From contig JADJWT010000001.1 of the NCBI GenBank assembly GCA_016716225.1, positions 248,001-312,000 of the forward strand: 64,000 nt of DNA. The letters run 5' to 3'. Positions within the stretch are counted from its first letter, which is position 1; each line of letters starts with the position of its first letter. Shown one piece after another: positions 32,091-40,597 of this stretch. The translations under genes and the position numbers were made by a program. Source of the DNA: Ignavibacteriota bacterium (GTDB taxonomy: Bacteria > Bacteroidota > Ignavibacteria > Ignavibacteriales > Melioribacteraceae). Under the pieces are notes generated by a model, which was given only the letters and a program-made list of their open reading frames with translations, ran no database searches and was not told where the DNA came from.

Positions 32091-33666
32091 TTTTTTGAAC
32101 TCCATTTTTTAATTTTCTTGCAGCGTAAAATCTTAATGAACCATGAAGAGCAATACCAATAAGTGATAAAAGGATATTCCAAATTCCTATGTAATCAATA
32201 ATTTTTGAGTAATCTCTTCCGGGCATATAAAAATCCTTTAATTCTGCTAATCGGCTGTTTTCTCTTGTATGGCATTCAGCACATTGAACAGAATTTTCTG
32301 CGGGAGAAACTTGATGATTTACCGGCCAATTCATTTCAGTTTTGATAAATGAAATTTTTCCGCTAAATGGTAATTCTGCATCTTTCATTCCTTCTGCACT
32401 TGCGGTTTCCCAATTAAAATCTTGCCAAAATGCACCTTCACCTTTTTGATCTGCATAAAGTTTGGGCTGAATTAATATTCTGTATTCCGGATCAAAAGGT
32501 TGAATTGCTCTGTGAACTTTTACCGGTATTATTTTGGATTCCGAATCTGAATAAGATCCGTGAAGTTCATTCATTACCAAAGATTTTGTTGTATCTTCAA
32601 TTTTATCACCCTCTAAATAATGAGATGCTGTACCGTTAAACCATTGATATTCCGGCTTAACATTGTTTTCCCATTCAAAACTTCCTTTAATTGAAAGATA
32701 AGTATGATTGCTTAAACTGTCTTCTTCATGATAAGGTTCACCATTTTTAAGTTTTCCGGCAGTCGACCAATCCCACGCCATTTTTGTTGATTTTCCTTTT
32801 GCATAAGTTGGGATGTGGCAAGTTTGACAAGCAACTTTTAAAGTATGTTCGTTCAAAATTTCCTTTTCATGCGGAGTTGAAGTGTGGCAATCTTCGCAAA
32901 AAACCCGATTATGATTCATCGAAGAAAGCGAGTACATTTTTCCGGCAATTGTATGCTGATTTGTTGTATGGCAATCAACGCATTGCAAATCCATTCCATC
33001 AGCATCCATGTGAATATCAATATCTCTATTTGGGTAAAACATATCACTGCTTAAATCACCGTGTTTAACATTATCTCCGCCGCCGCCAAAAAAGTGACAA
33101 ACACCGCAATTTGTTCTTTCAGGCTTTCCAACATTTTGTGCAATGTTATTAAAATCCAATGTTTCCAAAGGTGCTCCACCTTGATTTTGAGCTTTTGTAT
33201 AAGTTTCGGTATTGTCATGGCAAACCAAACAATCAATATTATTTGCGTCTGTAAAAACTGTACCTTTTTCATCCATTCCATAACCAATATGACATTTTGC
33301 ACAGCTTTTTTCATTTCCTTGTGTTCCGATACAGAAATTATTCATTATATTTTTTTTACCGATTGAAACAATTCCACGGCCTTCTATATATTCTTCACGT
33401 TCCCAATTCCAATGATTTGAATGCATAACTTCTTCGTGACGTTTATTATGACAAGTTATACATTCCGCAGTAACTTCTCTTGGTGAATTAAATTCTTTCT
33501 GCAATTCTGCAAATTTCGAATGATCAACAGAAGCAATGTGTTTTTCGGAATATTTATTTTTAAGTTTATCTAAAATAGTTTCTTCACTACTTTTGGTTGT
33601 TAATGTTCCAATTGCAACAATAATTACCAAAACTAAAACTCCAATTGAGCCGATAATTTTTTTCAT
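32083..33666 (-). CDS. Octahaem c-type cytochrome, tetrathionate reductase (OTR) family
   Basis: 527 residues with eight CXXCH motifs: CITCH, CAKCH, CLVCH, CGVCH, CVDCH, CEDCH, CQTCH and CAECH. An N-terminal helix (IIGSIGVLVLVIIVAIGTL) and a C-terminal helix (DYIGIWNILLSLIGIALHGSLRFYAAR) anchor it, so the haem domain faces the periplasm. The Shewanella relative reduces tetrathionate, nitrite and hydroxylamine in vitro, and its true substrate is debated; the surrounding sulfur genes here favour a sulfur substrate. It heads the module B operon, downstream of two matching palindromes. Confidence 0.92.
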   Translation of the reverse strand: MKKIIGSIGVLVLVIIVAIGTLTTKSSEETILDKLKNKYSEKHIASVDHSKFAELQKEFNSPREVTAECITCHNKRHEEVMHSNHWNWEREEYIEGRGIVSIGKKNIMNNFCIGTQGNEKSCAKCHIGYGMDEKGTVFTDANNIDCLVCHDNTETYTKAQNQGGAPLETLDFNNIAQNVGKPERTNCGVCHFFGGGGDNVKHGDLSSDMFYPNRDIDIHMDADGMDLQCVDCHTTNQHTIAGKMYSLSSMNHNRVFCEDCHTSTPHEKEILNEHTLKVACQTCHIPTYAKGKSTKMAWDWSTAGKLKNGEPYHEEDSLSNHTYLSIKGSFEWENNVKPEYQWFNGTASHYLEGDKIEDTTKSLVMNELHGSYSDSESKIIPVKVHRAIQPFDPEYRILIQPKLYADQKGEGAFWQDFNWETASAEGMKDAELPFSGKISFIKTEMNWPVNHQVSPAENSVQCAECHTRENSRLAELKDFYMPGRDYSKIIDYIGIWNILLSLIGIALHGSLRFYAARKLKNGVQKND

Positions 33667-33748
33667 AAAAGAATACTTTCCAATTTTATTTTATAATCTA
33701 AAATATTAGGATATTTCCTTTCAAATTGTTTGCCAAGTTTTTTTATTG

Positions 33749-33763
33749 TTTTACACTATAAAA
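33749..33763. promoter_or_regulatory. Palindromic site 1 upstream of the octahaem operon
   Basis: TTTTACACTATAAAA, an imperfect inverted repeat centred 90 bases before the octahaem start. It agrees with site 2 at 13 of 15 positions. Confidence 0.5.
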
Positions 33764-33854
33764 CAAATAATTCTGAGTGAAACTTCTTAATTGTGGGAAA
33801 TTCAAATTTTATAAAATTATTTTAGGGAATAAAAAGATATGATAGATTATTTTA

Positions 33855-33869
33855 TTTTATAGTATAAAA
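33855..33869. promoter_or_regulatory. Palindromic site 2 upstream of the octahaem operon
   Basis: TTTTATAGTATAAAA; the symmetry extends outward to 10 bp per arm (33852-33861 with 33863-33872). It lies 106 bases from site 1, close to ten helical turns, so one regulator could hold both sites with a DNA loop (inference). Confidence 0.5.
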
Positions 33870-33904
33870 TAATTTATGAGATGGTTTTTAATTTGTGGTA
33901 ATTT

Positions 33905-35821
33905 TCACCAATTTGGCAAAATACATTTTTGTGATAAATTTTTTAATTGATTTTCAATATTGGATAATGATTCTTTCATTATTTCAGAATCTGATTTATG
34001 GCAAGTTAAACAAGCTCCAACAGTTAAAATTCTTTTCTGTTCATCAATATTAAAAGGACGAATATTTTTTCTTGTTGCAAAATCTTTATTTCTAGTTTGA
34101 AGAAAACCAATCCATGCATCTTCTGGTAAATTATCATATTCTACATTTTTGTATTTTGATTTGAAAATCCATTTACCAATTTTATTGTGAATTATGTATT
34201 TCAAATTTCCTCTTCCGTAACCAATTGCGAGTGAATTATTATGGCAAGATTCACAGCTTCTGCTTTCTTTTCCAATTGTATGAGCAACCGATGGAGCAAA
34301 CAATCTCTTGAAAGTAATTTCTTCATTTTTCTTTGAATATTTAGATTTGTCCAAAGTCATAATCATTCCGGGTATAAAAGTCTCAACACTTTTTTTGATT
34401 TTCCCACTTTCATAAAATTCTTTAATTCCCAAAGTAGGAAGTTCTGCAAAAAATTCTCCGTTAAATTCAACCCAAGAAGAATCCGTATCATTATTTTTTA
34501 ACAAATCAAAACCTTTTGTTTTTGGATCAAACTCAGTATGACAACCAACGCATTGCGGCGCCCAAGAAGTATGGCAACTGTTACACGAAAGTGATTTGTG
34601 CGCTTTTGAATTTACACATTCAAATTTTGCCGGATTCAAATCGTAAATTTTCTTTGATTGTTTTCCATACAATTTTGCAATTCTGTTATTTATAATTTTT
34701 GTATTTACTAATGGAGTTTGAGATTTTTTTACTTTTATAAATTTTCTATTTTCATCATCAATTCCAAAAATTTCTGCAATTTTTTTCGACTCAAAATCAA
34801 ATTCGCTCAATTTAATTGATGTGAATTTTTCAGAATGACAATCTTCGCATTTAACTAAAATTTGTTCTTCCTTGTGTTCGTAAAATTTTCCGTTTCCCAT
34901 AATTTCATATGAAATATGGCAATCAACGCAAACCAAACCGGCTTCAAAATGAATATCGGAAATTTCCTTTTGAAAAATTCTTCCATCTTCCAACAATCTA
35001 AAATTTTTATCGTCAACTATTTTTTTATCTGTAAAACTTGTTTCGTGCCAACCCTCATAATTTGTTGAGATTCTTCCTGAACGACTATGACAACCAAAGC
35101 AATGATTATTTGTAATGTTCAAGGAAAGTGAAGGATGATATTTTATTAATGCTAAATCCGGTTTTTCAATTTTGAACAAATTATAAATATGCAATTCATT
35201 TTTTGCTTCATCAGAATAATTTAAATGGCATGTATTACATCCGCCGCCGCGAGATAATTCTGTGATTGGACCAAATTCAGTTTTCTCGTTCCCCAAATGG
35301 CAAGATGCACATAAATTTCTTAAATGAGATTCAGCTGCGGAATTTTTAATTTTTTCGATATGATATTTTCCGTTTAGGTTTTTAATTTCATCGAACGCAA
35401 ATTTATTTACGGAAATAATTCCACTCATTGTTGACATTAAAGATGAATCAACTCTTTCTGAAATTCCGGGATGGCAATTTACTTTTCCGCAAGTTTGTTT
35501 AGCATTTTCCAAATTTCCGGGAATTTTTATCATTCCGGCATGGGCAAGATTTTTATCTTTTTCTTTTACGTTTCCTAAATGGCAAGAACTACAGCCAATC
35601 TTTTGCGGATTGTGAAATTCTGAAAATCCTTTTACATCGCCGTGGCAATGAACGCAGCTTTCCGATAATGCGGAAATATTTTTAATAGCGTTTTTGGTTT
35701 GATATAATTTCACCCAATTTATTTTAAATACAAAAAAATATATCAAGAAAAGAAATAATATTATTCCAAAAATAATTAGAGAAATTTTTTCAAGTGATTT
35801 ATGATTTAAGTAAGATTTCAT
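33905..35821 (-). CDS. Membrane-anchored dodecahaem c-type cytochrome, family not recognised
   Basis: 638 residues. One N-terminal helix (ISLIIFGIILFLFLIYFFVF) anchors it in the membrane. It has eleven CXXCH motifs (CVHCH, CSSCH, CASCH, CNTCH, CFGCH, CVDCH, CEDCH, CNSCH, CVGCH, CESCH, CLTCH) and one CX4CH (CGKVNCH) as the third site, giving up to twelve haems. It is expected to be a periplasmic electron conduit or reductase. Its ATG overlaps the mobA stop as ATGA, so it is made with a molybdenum-cofactor enzyme although it does not itself look like a molybdoprotein. It lies directly upstream of the module B promoter on the same strand. Confidence 0.85.
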   Translation of the reverse strand: MKSYLNHKSLEKISLIIFGIILFLFLIYFFVFKINWVKLYQTKNAIKNISALSESCVHCHGDVKGFSEFHNPQKIGCSSCHLGNVKEKDKNLAHAGMIKIPGNLENAKQTCGKVNCHPGISERVDSSLMSTMSGIISVNKFAFDEIKNLNGKYHIEKIKNSAAESHLRNLCASCHLGNEKTEFGPITELSRGGGCNTCHLNYSDEAKNELHIYNLFKIEKPDLALIKYHPSLSLNITNNHCFGCHSRSGRISTNYEGWHETSFTDKKIVDDKNFRLLEDGRIFQKEISDIHFEAGLVCVDCHISYEIMGNGKFYEHKEEQILVKCEDCHSEKFTSIKLSEFDFESKKIAEIFGIDDENRKFIKVKKSQTPLVNTKIINNRIAKLYGKQSKKIYDLNPAKFECVNSKAHKSLSCNSCHTSWAPQCVGCHTEFDPKTKGFDLLKNNDTDSSWVEFNGEFFAELPTLGIKEFYESGKIKKSVETFIPGMIMTLDKSKYSKKNEEITFKRLFAPSVAHTIGKESRSCESCHNNSLAIGYGRGNLKYIIHNKIGKWIFKSKYKNVEYDNLPEDAWIGFLQTRNKDFATRKNIRPFNIDEQKRILTVGACLTCHKSDSEIMKESLSNIENQLKNLSQKCILPNW

Positions 35822-36432
35822 TCTAAAATATTTTTTACAAATTCAAAATCATCCAATGAATTCATATTAAAAATAAGTCTACCATTAAAAAATGATTCAT
35901 CTGAAATTTCAACAAATTTTGTATTCAAGGAATTTATCAAATCAAAAAGTTTAACTTTAGTTTTACCATTTTCACTCATTTTTTCTGAAGCGAGTTTAAG
36001 CAATTCCTCAGCTTTTGGAATACAACTTTTCTTATAAACTGCACAAAGCGTGAGAAAATTATTGTACGATTTGGGAATTGAAATATCTTCACTTTTAGTT
36101 TGATGAATGATAAAATTTATTAAATCTTTCGTAACAAAAGGCATATCGCAAGAAATAATAAAATTATTTTCTGAAGTTGAATTTATTAGCCCGGAATGAA
36201 TTCCAGATAAAGGTCCAAATCCGGGATAAATATCTTCATAAATTTTCGAATTCAAAAATTTATAATTTCCCGGAGAATTAGAAATAATTATTACTTTATT
36301 AAAAATTTCTTGTAACAAAAATTGTATTCGTTCAATAAGTGTAATTCCGTTAATTTTCAGAAGTGCTTTATCGCTACCAATTCTTTTACTTTTTCCGCCC
36401 GACAAAATTATTGCCGTAAAATTTTTAATCAT
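35818..36432 (-). CDS. mobA: Molybdenum cofactor guanylyltransferase
   Basis: 204 residues. The nucleotide-binding start IILSGGKSKRIGSDKALLKINGITLIERI is the MobA signature (LAGGxSxRMGxDKAL). YPGFGPLSGIHSGL and FIISCDMPFVTKDLINFII are also typical. It attaches GMP to molybdopterin to make the bis-MGD cofactor needed by the PsrA-like enzyme of module A. It is translationally coupled to the dodecahaem cytochrome gene. Confidence 0.93.
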   Translation of the reverse strand: MIKNFTAIILSGGKSKRIGSDKALLKINGITLIERIQFLLQEIFNKVIIISNSPGNYKFLNSKIYEDIYPGFGPLSGIHSGLINSTSENNFIISCDMPFVTKDLINFIIHQTKSEDISIPKSYNNFLTLCAVYKKSCIPKAEELLKLASEKMSENGKTKVKLFDLINSLNTKFVEISDESFFNGRLIFNMNSLDDFEFVKNILE

Positions 36433-36448
36433 AGTCGTAATAAAGAAA

Positions 36449-36472
36449 AGCCCAGCTTTTTATAGTTGGGCT
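36449..36472 (-). terminator. Intrinsic terminator downstream of the RsbRD-N-like pair
   Basis: AGCCCAGCT (36449-36457) pairs with AGTTGGGCT (36464-36472), with one G-T pair. On the minus strand the stem is followed by TTTTCTTT. Confidence 0.75.
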
Positions 36473-36498
36473 CAAATTAAATTTTATAAAACATTTAT

Positions 36499-37047
36499 CT
36501 AGACATGACGCCAAATAAATTCATCGTCTTCTAATTTTTCGGCATCGAGTTTACCTTTTGTAAGTAAACTTTTTAAATCTTCTTTAGAAATTGATTTATC
36601 ATCATTTATACTGTTTAATAATTCATTGAAATATCCTTTTGTAATGCTGAAATTTGCGAGATCAAAATAATCATTAAAAACACTCATAATTTTCGTTGCG
36701 TTAGAAGTTTCAAAAGAACCGGTAACTTTATCGCGCCAGTCAATTCTGTTCCAAAATATTTTCTTTAACAAATAAACTGCGTAATGAACTTCCGTTAACG
36801 GAAATCTTTCTCTAAATCTTGAAGCACCAACTTGTTCAAAGTATTCTTCAGCATTTTTATTTGTACCGCCTTCTTTTAACCATTCGCTTAAATATGAAAA
36901 AACTGCACCGCCTCTTTTAATTGTTTCAACATCGTTAAAAGTTTTGTAAGTTTTTAAATATTCGGATTTTCTAACTTCCGTCAGCCATTCTTGTTTAAGT
37001 TCATCAATTTGATCATCAACAATTTTGGATAAATTTCTTGCAGACAT
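36499..37047 (-). CDS. RsbRD N-terminal-domain-like helical protein, copy 2
   Basis: 182 residues from ATG 37047 (MSARNLSKIVDDQIDELKQEWLTEVRKSEYL), preceded by GGAGGG. All-helical, about 40% identical to its upstream neighbour by eye, with shared SEYL.TY...., PLTEV.YA..L.KK..W and FN.YFDL.NF.I.KGY. The pattern resembles RsbRD_N, the sensory domain found on stressosome proteins and some kinases. In that family the domain is normally followed by an output domain; here it stands alone. Function unknown; it could bind a small ligand or a partner kinase. Confidence 0.65.
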   Translation of the reverse strand: MSARNLSKIVDDQIDELKQEWLTEVRKSEYLKTYKTFNDVETIKRGGAVFSYLSEWLKEGGTNKNAEEYFEQVGASRFRERFPLTEVHYAVYLLKKIFWNRIDWRDKVTGSFETSNATKIMSVFNDYFDLANFSITKGYFNELLNSINDDKSISKEDLKSLLTKGKLDAEKLEDDEFIWRHV

Positions 37048-37078
37048 TTTCCCTCCATAAATCAAAATAATTTATTTT

Positions 37079-37651
37079 TTATCTAATTATTCCAATACTC
37101 AGAGCTTCGCTATACATTTTTTCTTTAACTTTTTTAATACTTTCTTGATACAAAGCTCCGCTTACTAAAAACTGTTGTAATTCTACATCAGTAAATTTTT
37201 TTGTTTCTGTTAATTTTGAAAAAAGTTGTTCATTATAACCTTTAATAATATAAAAATTACCAAGATCAAAATAGTTATTGATCACTGTCATAAACTCAAT
37301 AGCATCAACGGCTTTTAGTATTCCGCTTACTTCATCTTTCCAAGCAACAAAACTCCACAAAACTTTTTTTTCAAGATGTAACGCATAATAAACTTCAGTA
37401 AGCGGCATTCCTTCATTAATTCTTTCTTCGCCAATTCTCTTAAAATAAATTGCCGCATCATCATTAGATGCACCTTTCATAAGCCAACTTTGAAGATTAC
37501 TAAAAAGAACTCGTCCTCTTGAGAAAATTTCATCATCAGATAATTTTTGATATGTACTTAAGTATTCCGATTTTTTAACTTCTTGAACCCAAGTTTTTGT
37601 CAAATCTTCTAAATGGCTTTCAACTATTGCAATTAAACTTTCGTAAACCAT
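37079..37651 (-). CDS. RsbRD N-terminal-domain-like helical protein, copy 1
   Basis: 190 residues: IVESHLEDLTKTWVQEVKKSEYLSTYQKLSDDEIFSRGRVLF ... MPLTEVYYALHLEKKVLWSFVAWKDEV ... INNYFDLGNFYIIKGYNEQLF. Same fold and length as the next gene, 31 bases away, so the two form a tandem duplication, perhaps a heterodimer. No output domain, transmembrane helix or catalytic motif is visible. A palindrome containing two GATAAT-type elements lies about 40 bases upstream. Confidence 0.65.
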   Translation of the reverse strand: MVYESLIAIVESHLEDLTKTWVQEVKKSEYLSTYQKLSDDEIFSRGRVLFSNLQSWLMKGASNDDAAIYFKRIGEERINEGMPLTEVYYALHLEKKVLWSFVAWKDEVSGILKAVDAIEFMTVINNYFDLGNFYIIKGYNEQLFSKLTETKKFTDVELQQFLVSGALYQESIKKVKEKMYSEALSIGIIR

Positions 37652-37689
37652 TTTATCCTCCCAATTATTTTAGATAATAAAATGATAGA

Positions 37690-37703
37690 ATGATAATTAT
37701 CAT
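37690..37703. promoter_or_regulatory. 14-bp palindrome upstream of the RsbRD-N-like pair (Fur-like)
   Basis: ATGATAATTATCAT is a perfect palindrome 39 bases before the gene start. The stretch 37673-37703 repeats GATAAT/TGATA elements, resembling Fur-family boxes, although the centre is shorter than the classic 7-1-7 arrangement. Confidence 0.4.
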
Positions 37704-37840
37704 ACTTATTTATCTTGTTAAAATCAAGAGTAAATTAATTTATAAATTTTAAAATGTGCAATATCGAGTTTACGTTGATGAGAATTTTTGTGTAATTTAT
37801 TTTCTAAAATTTTAGAAAATCACTTAATTGAAGTATTATC

Positions 37841-38515
37841 TTATTTTACCAATTTCAAATTTACTTCCTCTTTGAGTTTGGTTAATTCTATTTTTTGATT
37901 TTCTGTTAACTCTAATTTTTCAATTGAATTGTATTCTCTCAATGATTCTTCGAATAAATCTAATTCATTTAACAAGGATGCAAAATAAATTCTATCCTCA
38001 AAATTATTAGAAAGAGAAGGATAATTTCTAAATACTTCTTTTGCTACAATTATTGAAGATTCCTTCAGTCCTTTTTCATTTAAATATTTTGCACCGTTTA
38101 ATTTTAGTTTTCCGATAAAATTATTTTCATCAATATTATTTTTTTGAGAAACATCCGAACCATAAACAGCAGTGTTTTTAGCCAAGCCACTTTTTTTTGT
38201 TTTTGGAACATTTCTAATTTCTTCCATTGCTAAAGACAAAATCAGATCAGAAACAGTAGTCTTTTTTATATTTTTTAAACCAATTGCAACATCACCTTTA
38301 ATTAAAAAATTTCCGTTTTCATTTTTTAGTTGAATTAATGAATGCGAATTTGTCATGAGCAAATCACTACTTTTTAATATTTGATTTACTTTAACAGCTT
38401 CCCATTTTTCAGATGTTCCGCGCAGAAGTTTAACTTCTCCTGAAACTTTTTCAACGGTAAATTGCTGAGAAAAAATTAGTGAAGAAAAAAATAAAATTAA
38501 AAATATTGTTTTCAT
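37841..38515 (-). CDS. Exported FecR-like protein with tetratricopeptide-like tail
   Basis: About 224 residues from ATG 38515 (MKTIFLILFFSSLIFSQ, signal peptide); ATG 38527 would add four residues. Residues 18-100 resemble the FecR ligand domain (VEKVSGEVKLLRGTSEKWEAVKVNQILKSSDLLMTNSHSLIQLK). The rest is helical with a hint of TPR-like repeats (RIYFASLLNELDLFEESLREYNSIEKLEL). In other bacteria FecR-domain proteins often sit beside CHASE2 proteins; a CHASE2 regulator heads this same gene run. Last gene of the operon, 18 bases after the previous stop. Confidence 0.65.
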   Translation of the reverse strand: MKTIFLILFFSSLIFSQQFTVEKVSGEVKLLRGTSEKWEAVKVNQILKSSDLLMTNSHSLIQLKNENGNFLIKGDVAIGLKNIKKTTVSDLILSLAMEEIRNVPKTKKSGLAKNTAVYGSDVSQKNNIDENNFIGKLKLNGAKYLNEKGLKESSIIVAKEVFRNYPSLSNNFEDRIYFASLLNELDLFEESLREYNSIEKLELTENQKIELTKLKEEVNLKLVK

Positions 38516-38533
38516 TTTATAACTCATTAAAAT

Positions 38534-40597
38534 TTAATTTGTGTCAATTATTTCAACTATACTTTTTGCCAAGCCAAAATTATCAATTGCTTCCGTATAA
38601 AATTTTTCTGCTCCTAAATTCCATGCATCTTCAAAATTTGTTAGAGATGTAACTTCAATCGGAATCCAGATTTCGTAAATTCCATCAATATTTTTTCTTA
38701 CAAAATATTTTCTTTCGTTTATTGAAATTAACTCAGATTTTTGGGGAGATAATTTTGTATTTATCAAAAGTGTTACATGTCCGATTGATTCTTTTGGTTT
38801 GTAATCAATAAATGCTGTTTGGATTCCAATGCTTTCCAATTGCGAACTGAAACAAACACTTAAATCATCGCAGTCTCCACCTTTTGCTGAAATTGTTTCT
38901 TTCGGAAATTGTACATGATCGGTACTTGTTCTACGATCTGAAACATAAATCATTTCTTTACAAAAACTATTAAATAATATTTGAAGTGACGTAAAATCTT
39001 TTATTTCACTTTTTTGCTTCAACAAATCTTTATAGGAATTCAAAATTTTATTTGTATAATTTTTCGAAAATTCCAAATCTCTTTCAACAAAATATTTAAG
39101 ATTTTTAACTTCACCATTCCAACTATTTTTATCTTTTATTAAAATCGGTTTCTGAAAATTATCATCAAAATTTTCCGTTGAAGTAAATAAATAAAATTCA
39201 GCTTGTGAAATTATATCTTTGCTAAAATCTTTTTTATCATTTTCAAAAACTGTATAATAATTAATTTCCAAAGTATCATTCGGATTTATTGAAGCTTCCG
39301 GCGAATATATTTTATCGTTATTCAAATTTTCAATAAAACTAGCCGGCTTAACAGATATTCTATTAGAAGTTAAATTTAAAACTTTAGCTTTTGCGAAAGG
39401 TTGATTTATATAGTTTTCGTTAAAAGTTGGATAAATTGCATCAATAATTTCAACATCCAAAAATTTTACAAATTGATCTTTTTGAAAACTTAACGCAATA
39501 TTCAAATTTGCAAAAAGTCTATCTGAGGAAAAATAATTATGCTGAATATTATGAATTTGGTATTGATTAAAATCATTCACTGATTTTGATTTATTTCTAT
39601 TTCCAAAATATTTTAAATAAGAAATTGTTATGCTGTAAAGTTTATTAGAATAACTTAAATTTGATAAAATGCCCGCAATTATTGGCTTTTGATATTTATC
39701 ATGAAAAATTGTTGTGCCAAAAACAATATTGGAATTTGTAAAAGGAAATAAAATATTTGTACCAAATATAAATGAACTTGTTGTTTCATAATTTAGTTTT
39801 AAATTTATTTTTTCCGTTGGATTGAAGTTTGTGCCAATAATTACAGACTTATTTTCTTTAAGATTATATTTATTTGTTCTAATCAAAAAATCACTTGAAT
39901 TATCTTCCTTATCAAAATCTTTTAGAATTAGCAGATTATTTGTTGATATTGAAAAAATTAGATTTTCCAAAACTCCGTAAGAAATTCCAAAATCACCTTT
40001 CCAAAAATTCTTACTTATTTCATCCTCGTTGATCTGCCATATTGTTTGGTTTGATGATGAATCGGAATAATATGTTGGATATTCTTCGGTAAAATTTTGT
40101 TCAAAATAATTTAGAGAAAATCCGAAACCTAAATTTTCATTAAGGTTAAAATTATAAGCTGTTCCGTATTTTTGAAAATAATTTAGTGATGTATAAAAGT
40201 TTTGAATTGAATCTGAGATTATTGCTTTTCTTCCGGAACTGAAAATAAATTTTTGTTGAATTCCCGGAGAATAATTAAAATTGAATGAATGCTTTCCAAT
40301 AGTTTTTCCCAAGCCAAAATAATCCGGAGAAAAATTAATATTGTAGCTAAAATTTAATTTTGTGGAAATGTAAAATTCCCAATCTTTTGTTTTAGAAATT
40401 TGTCCGATATTTGAGTTTATTGAATTCAAATTAAATTCCAAATTTTTAAATATACCAATTCCATAAAAATTTAAAGATTGTTGAGCCAATAAATTATTAC
40501 TCAGCAAACCATAAATTATTATCAATATTGAAAAGCGAGTTTTATCTAATATCAACCCAAATATTATGAATACTCTGCGCAGCAAACTGAATTTCAC
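38534..40597 (-). CDS. Outer-membrane barrel-like protein with a C-terminal transglutaminase-like cysteine peptidase domain
   Basis: 687 residues. The start is a GTG at 40597, overlapping the upstream gene by 56 bases; a TTG at 40555 is an alternative, and both lead into a hydrophobic signal (ILIIIYGLLSNNLLAQQ). Residues ~40-400 are rich in alternating aromatic/polar strands of outer-membrane type (NINFSPDYFGLGKTIGKHSFNFNYSPG). Residues ~540-650 look like a transglutaminase-like domain with GGDCDDLSVCFSSQLESIGI (catalytic Cys near 573) and SIGHVTLLI (His). I know no named family with this order. It may process or crosslink surface proteins (inference). Confidence 0.65.
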   Translation of the reverse strand: MKFSLLRRVFIIFGLILDKTRFSILIIIYGLLSNNLLAQQSLNFYGIGIFKNLEFNLNSINSNIGQISKTKDWEFYISTKLNFSYNINFSPDYFGLGKTIGKHSFNFNYSPGIQQKFIFSSGRKAIISDSIQNFYTSLNYFQKYGTAYNFNLNENLGFGFSLNYFEQNFTEEYPTYYSDSSSNQTIWQINEDEISKNFWKGDFGISYGVLENLIFSISTNNLLILKDFDKEDNSSDFLIRTNKYNLKENKSVIIGTNFNPTEKINLKLNYETTSSFIFGTNILFPFTNSNIVFGTTIFHDKYQKPIIAGILSNLSYSNKLYSITISYLKYFGNRNKSKSVNDFNQYQIHNIQHNYFSSDRLFANLNIALSFQKDQFVKFLDVEIIDAIYPTFNENYINQPFAKAKVLNLTSNRISVKPASFIENLNNDKIYSPEASINPNDTLEINYYTVFENDKKDFSKDIISQAEFYLFTSTENFDDNFQKPILIKDKNSWNGEVKNLKYFVERDLEFSKNYTNKILNSYKDLLKQKSEIKDFTSLQILFNSFCKEMIYVSDRRTSTDHVQFPKETISAKGGDCDDLSVCFSSQLESIGIQTAFIDYKPKESIGHVTLLINTKLSPQKSELISINERKYFVRKNIDGIYEIWIPIEVTSLTNFEDAWNLGAEKFYTEAIDNFGLAKSIVEIIDTN

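Noticed and set aside
21153..36432. Dissimilatory sulfite reductase or Sox genes in the sulfur island
   Set aside because: No dsrAB, sox, apr or sat sequence was seen; only the SoxY-like GGC tail recalls Sox, which is too little to call homology.
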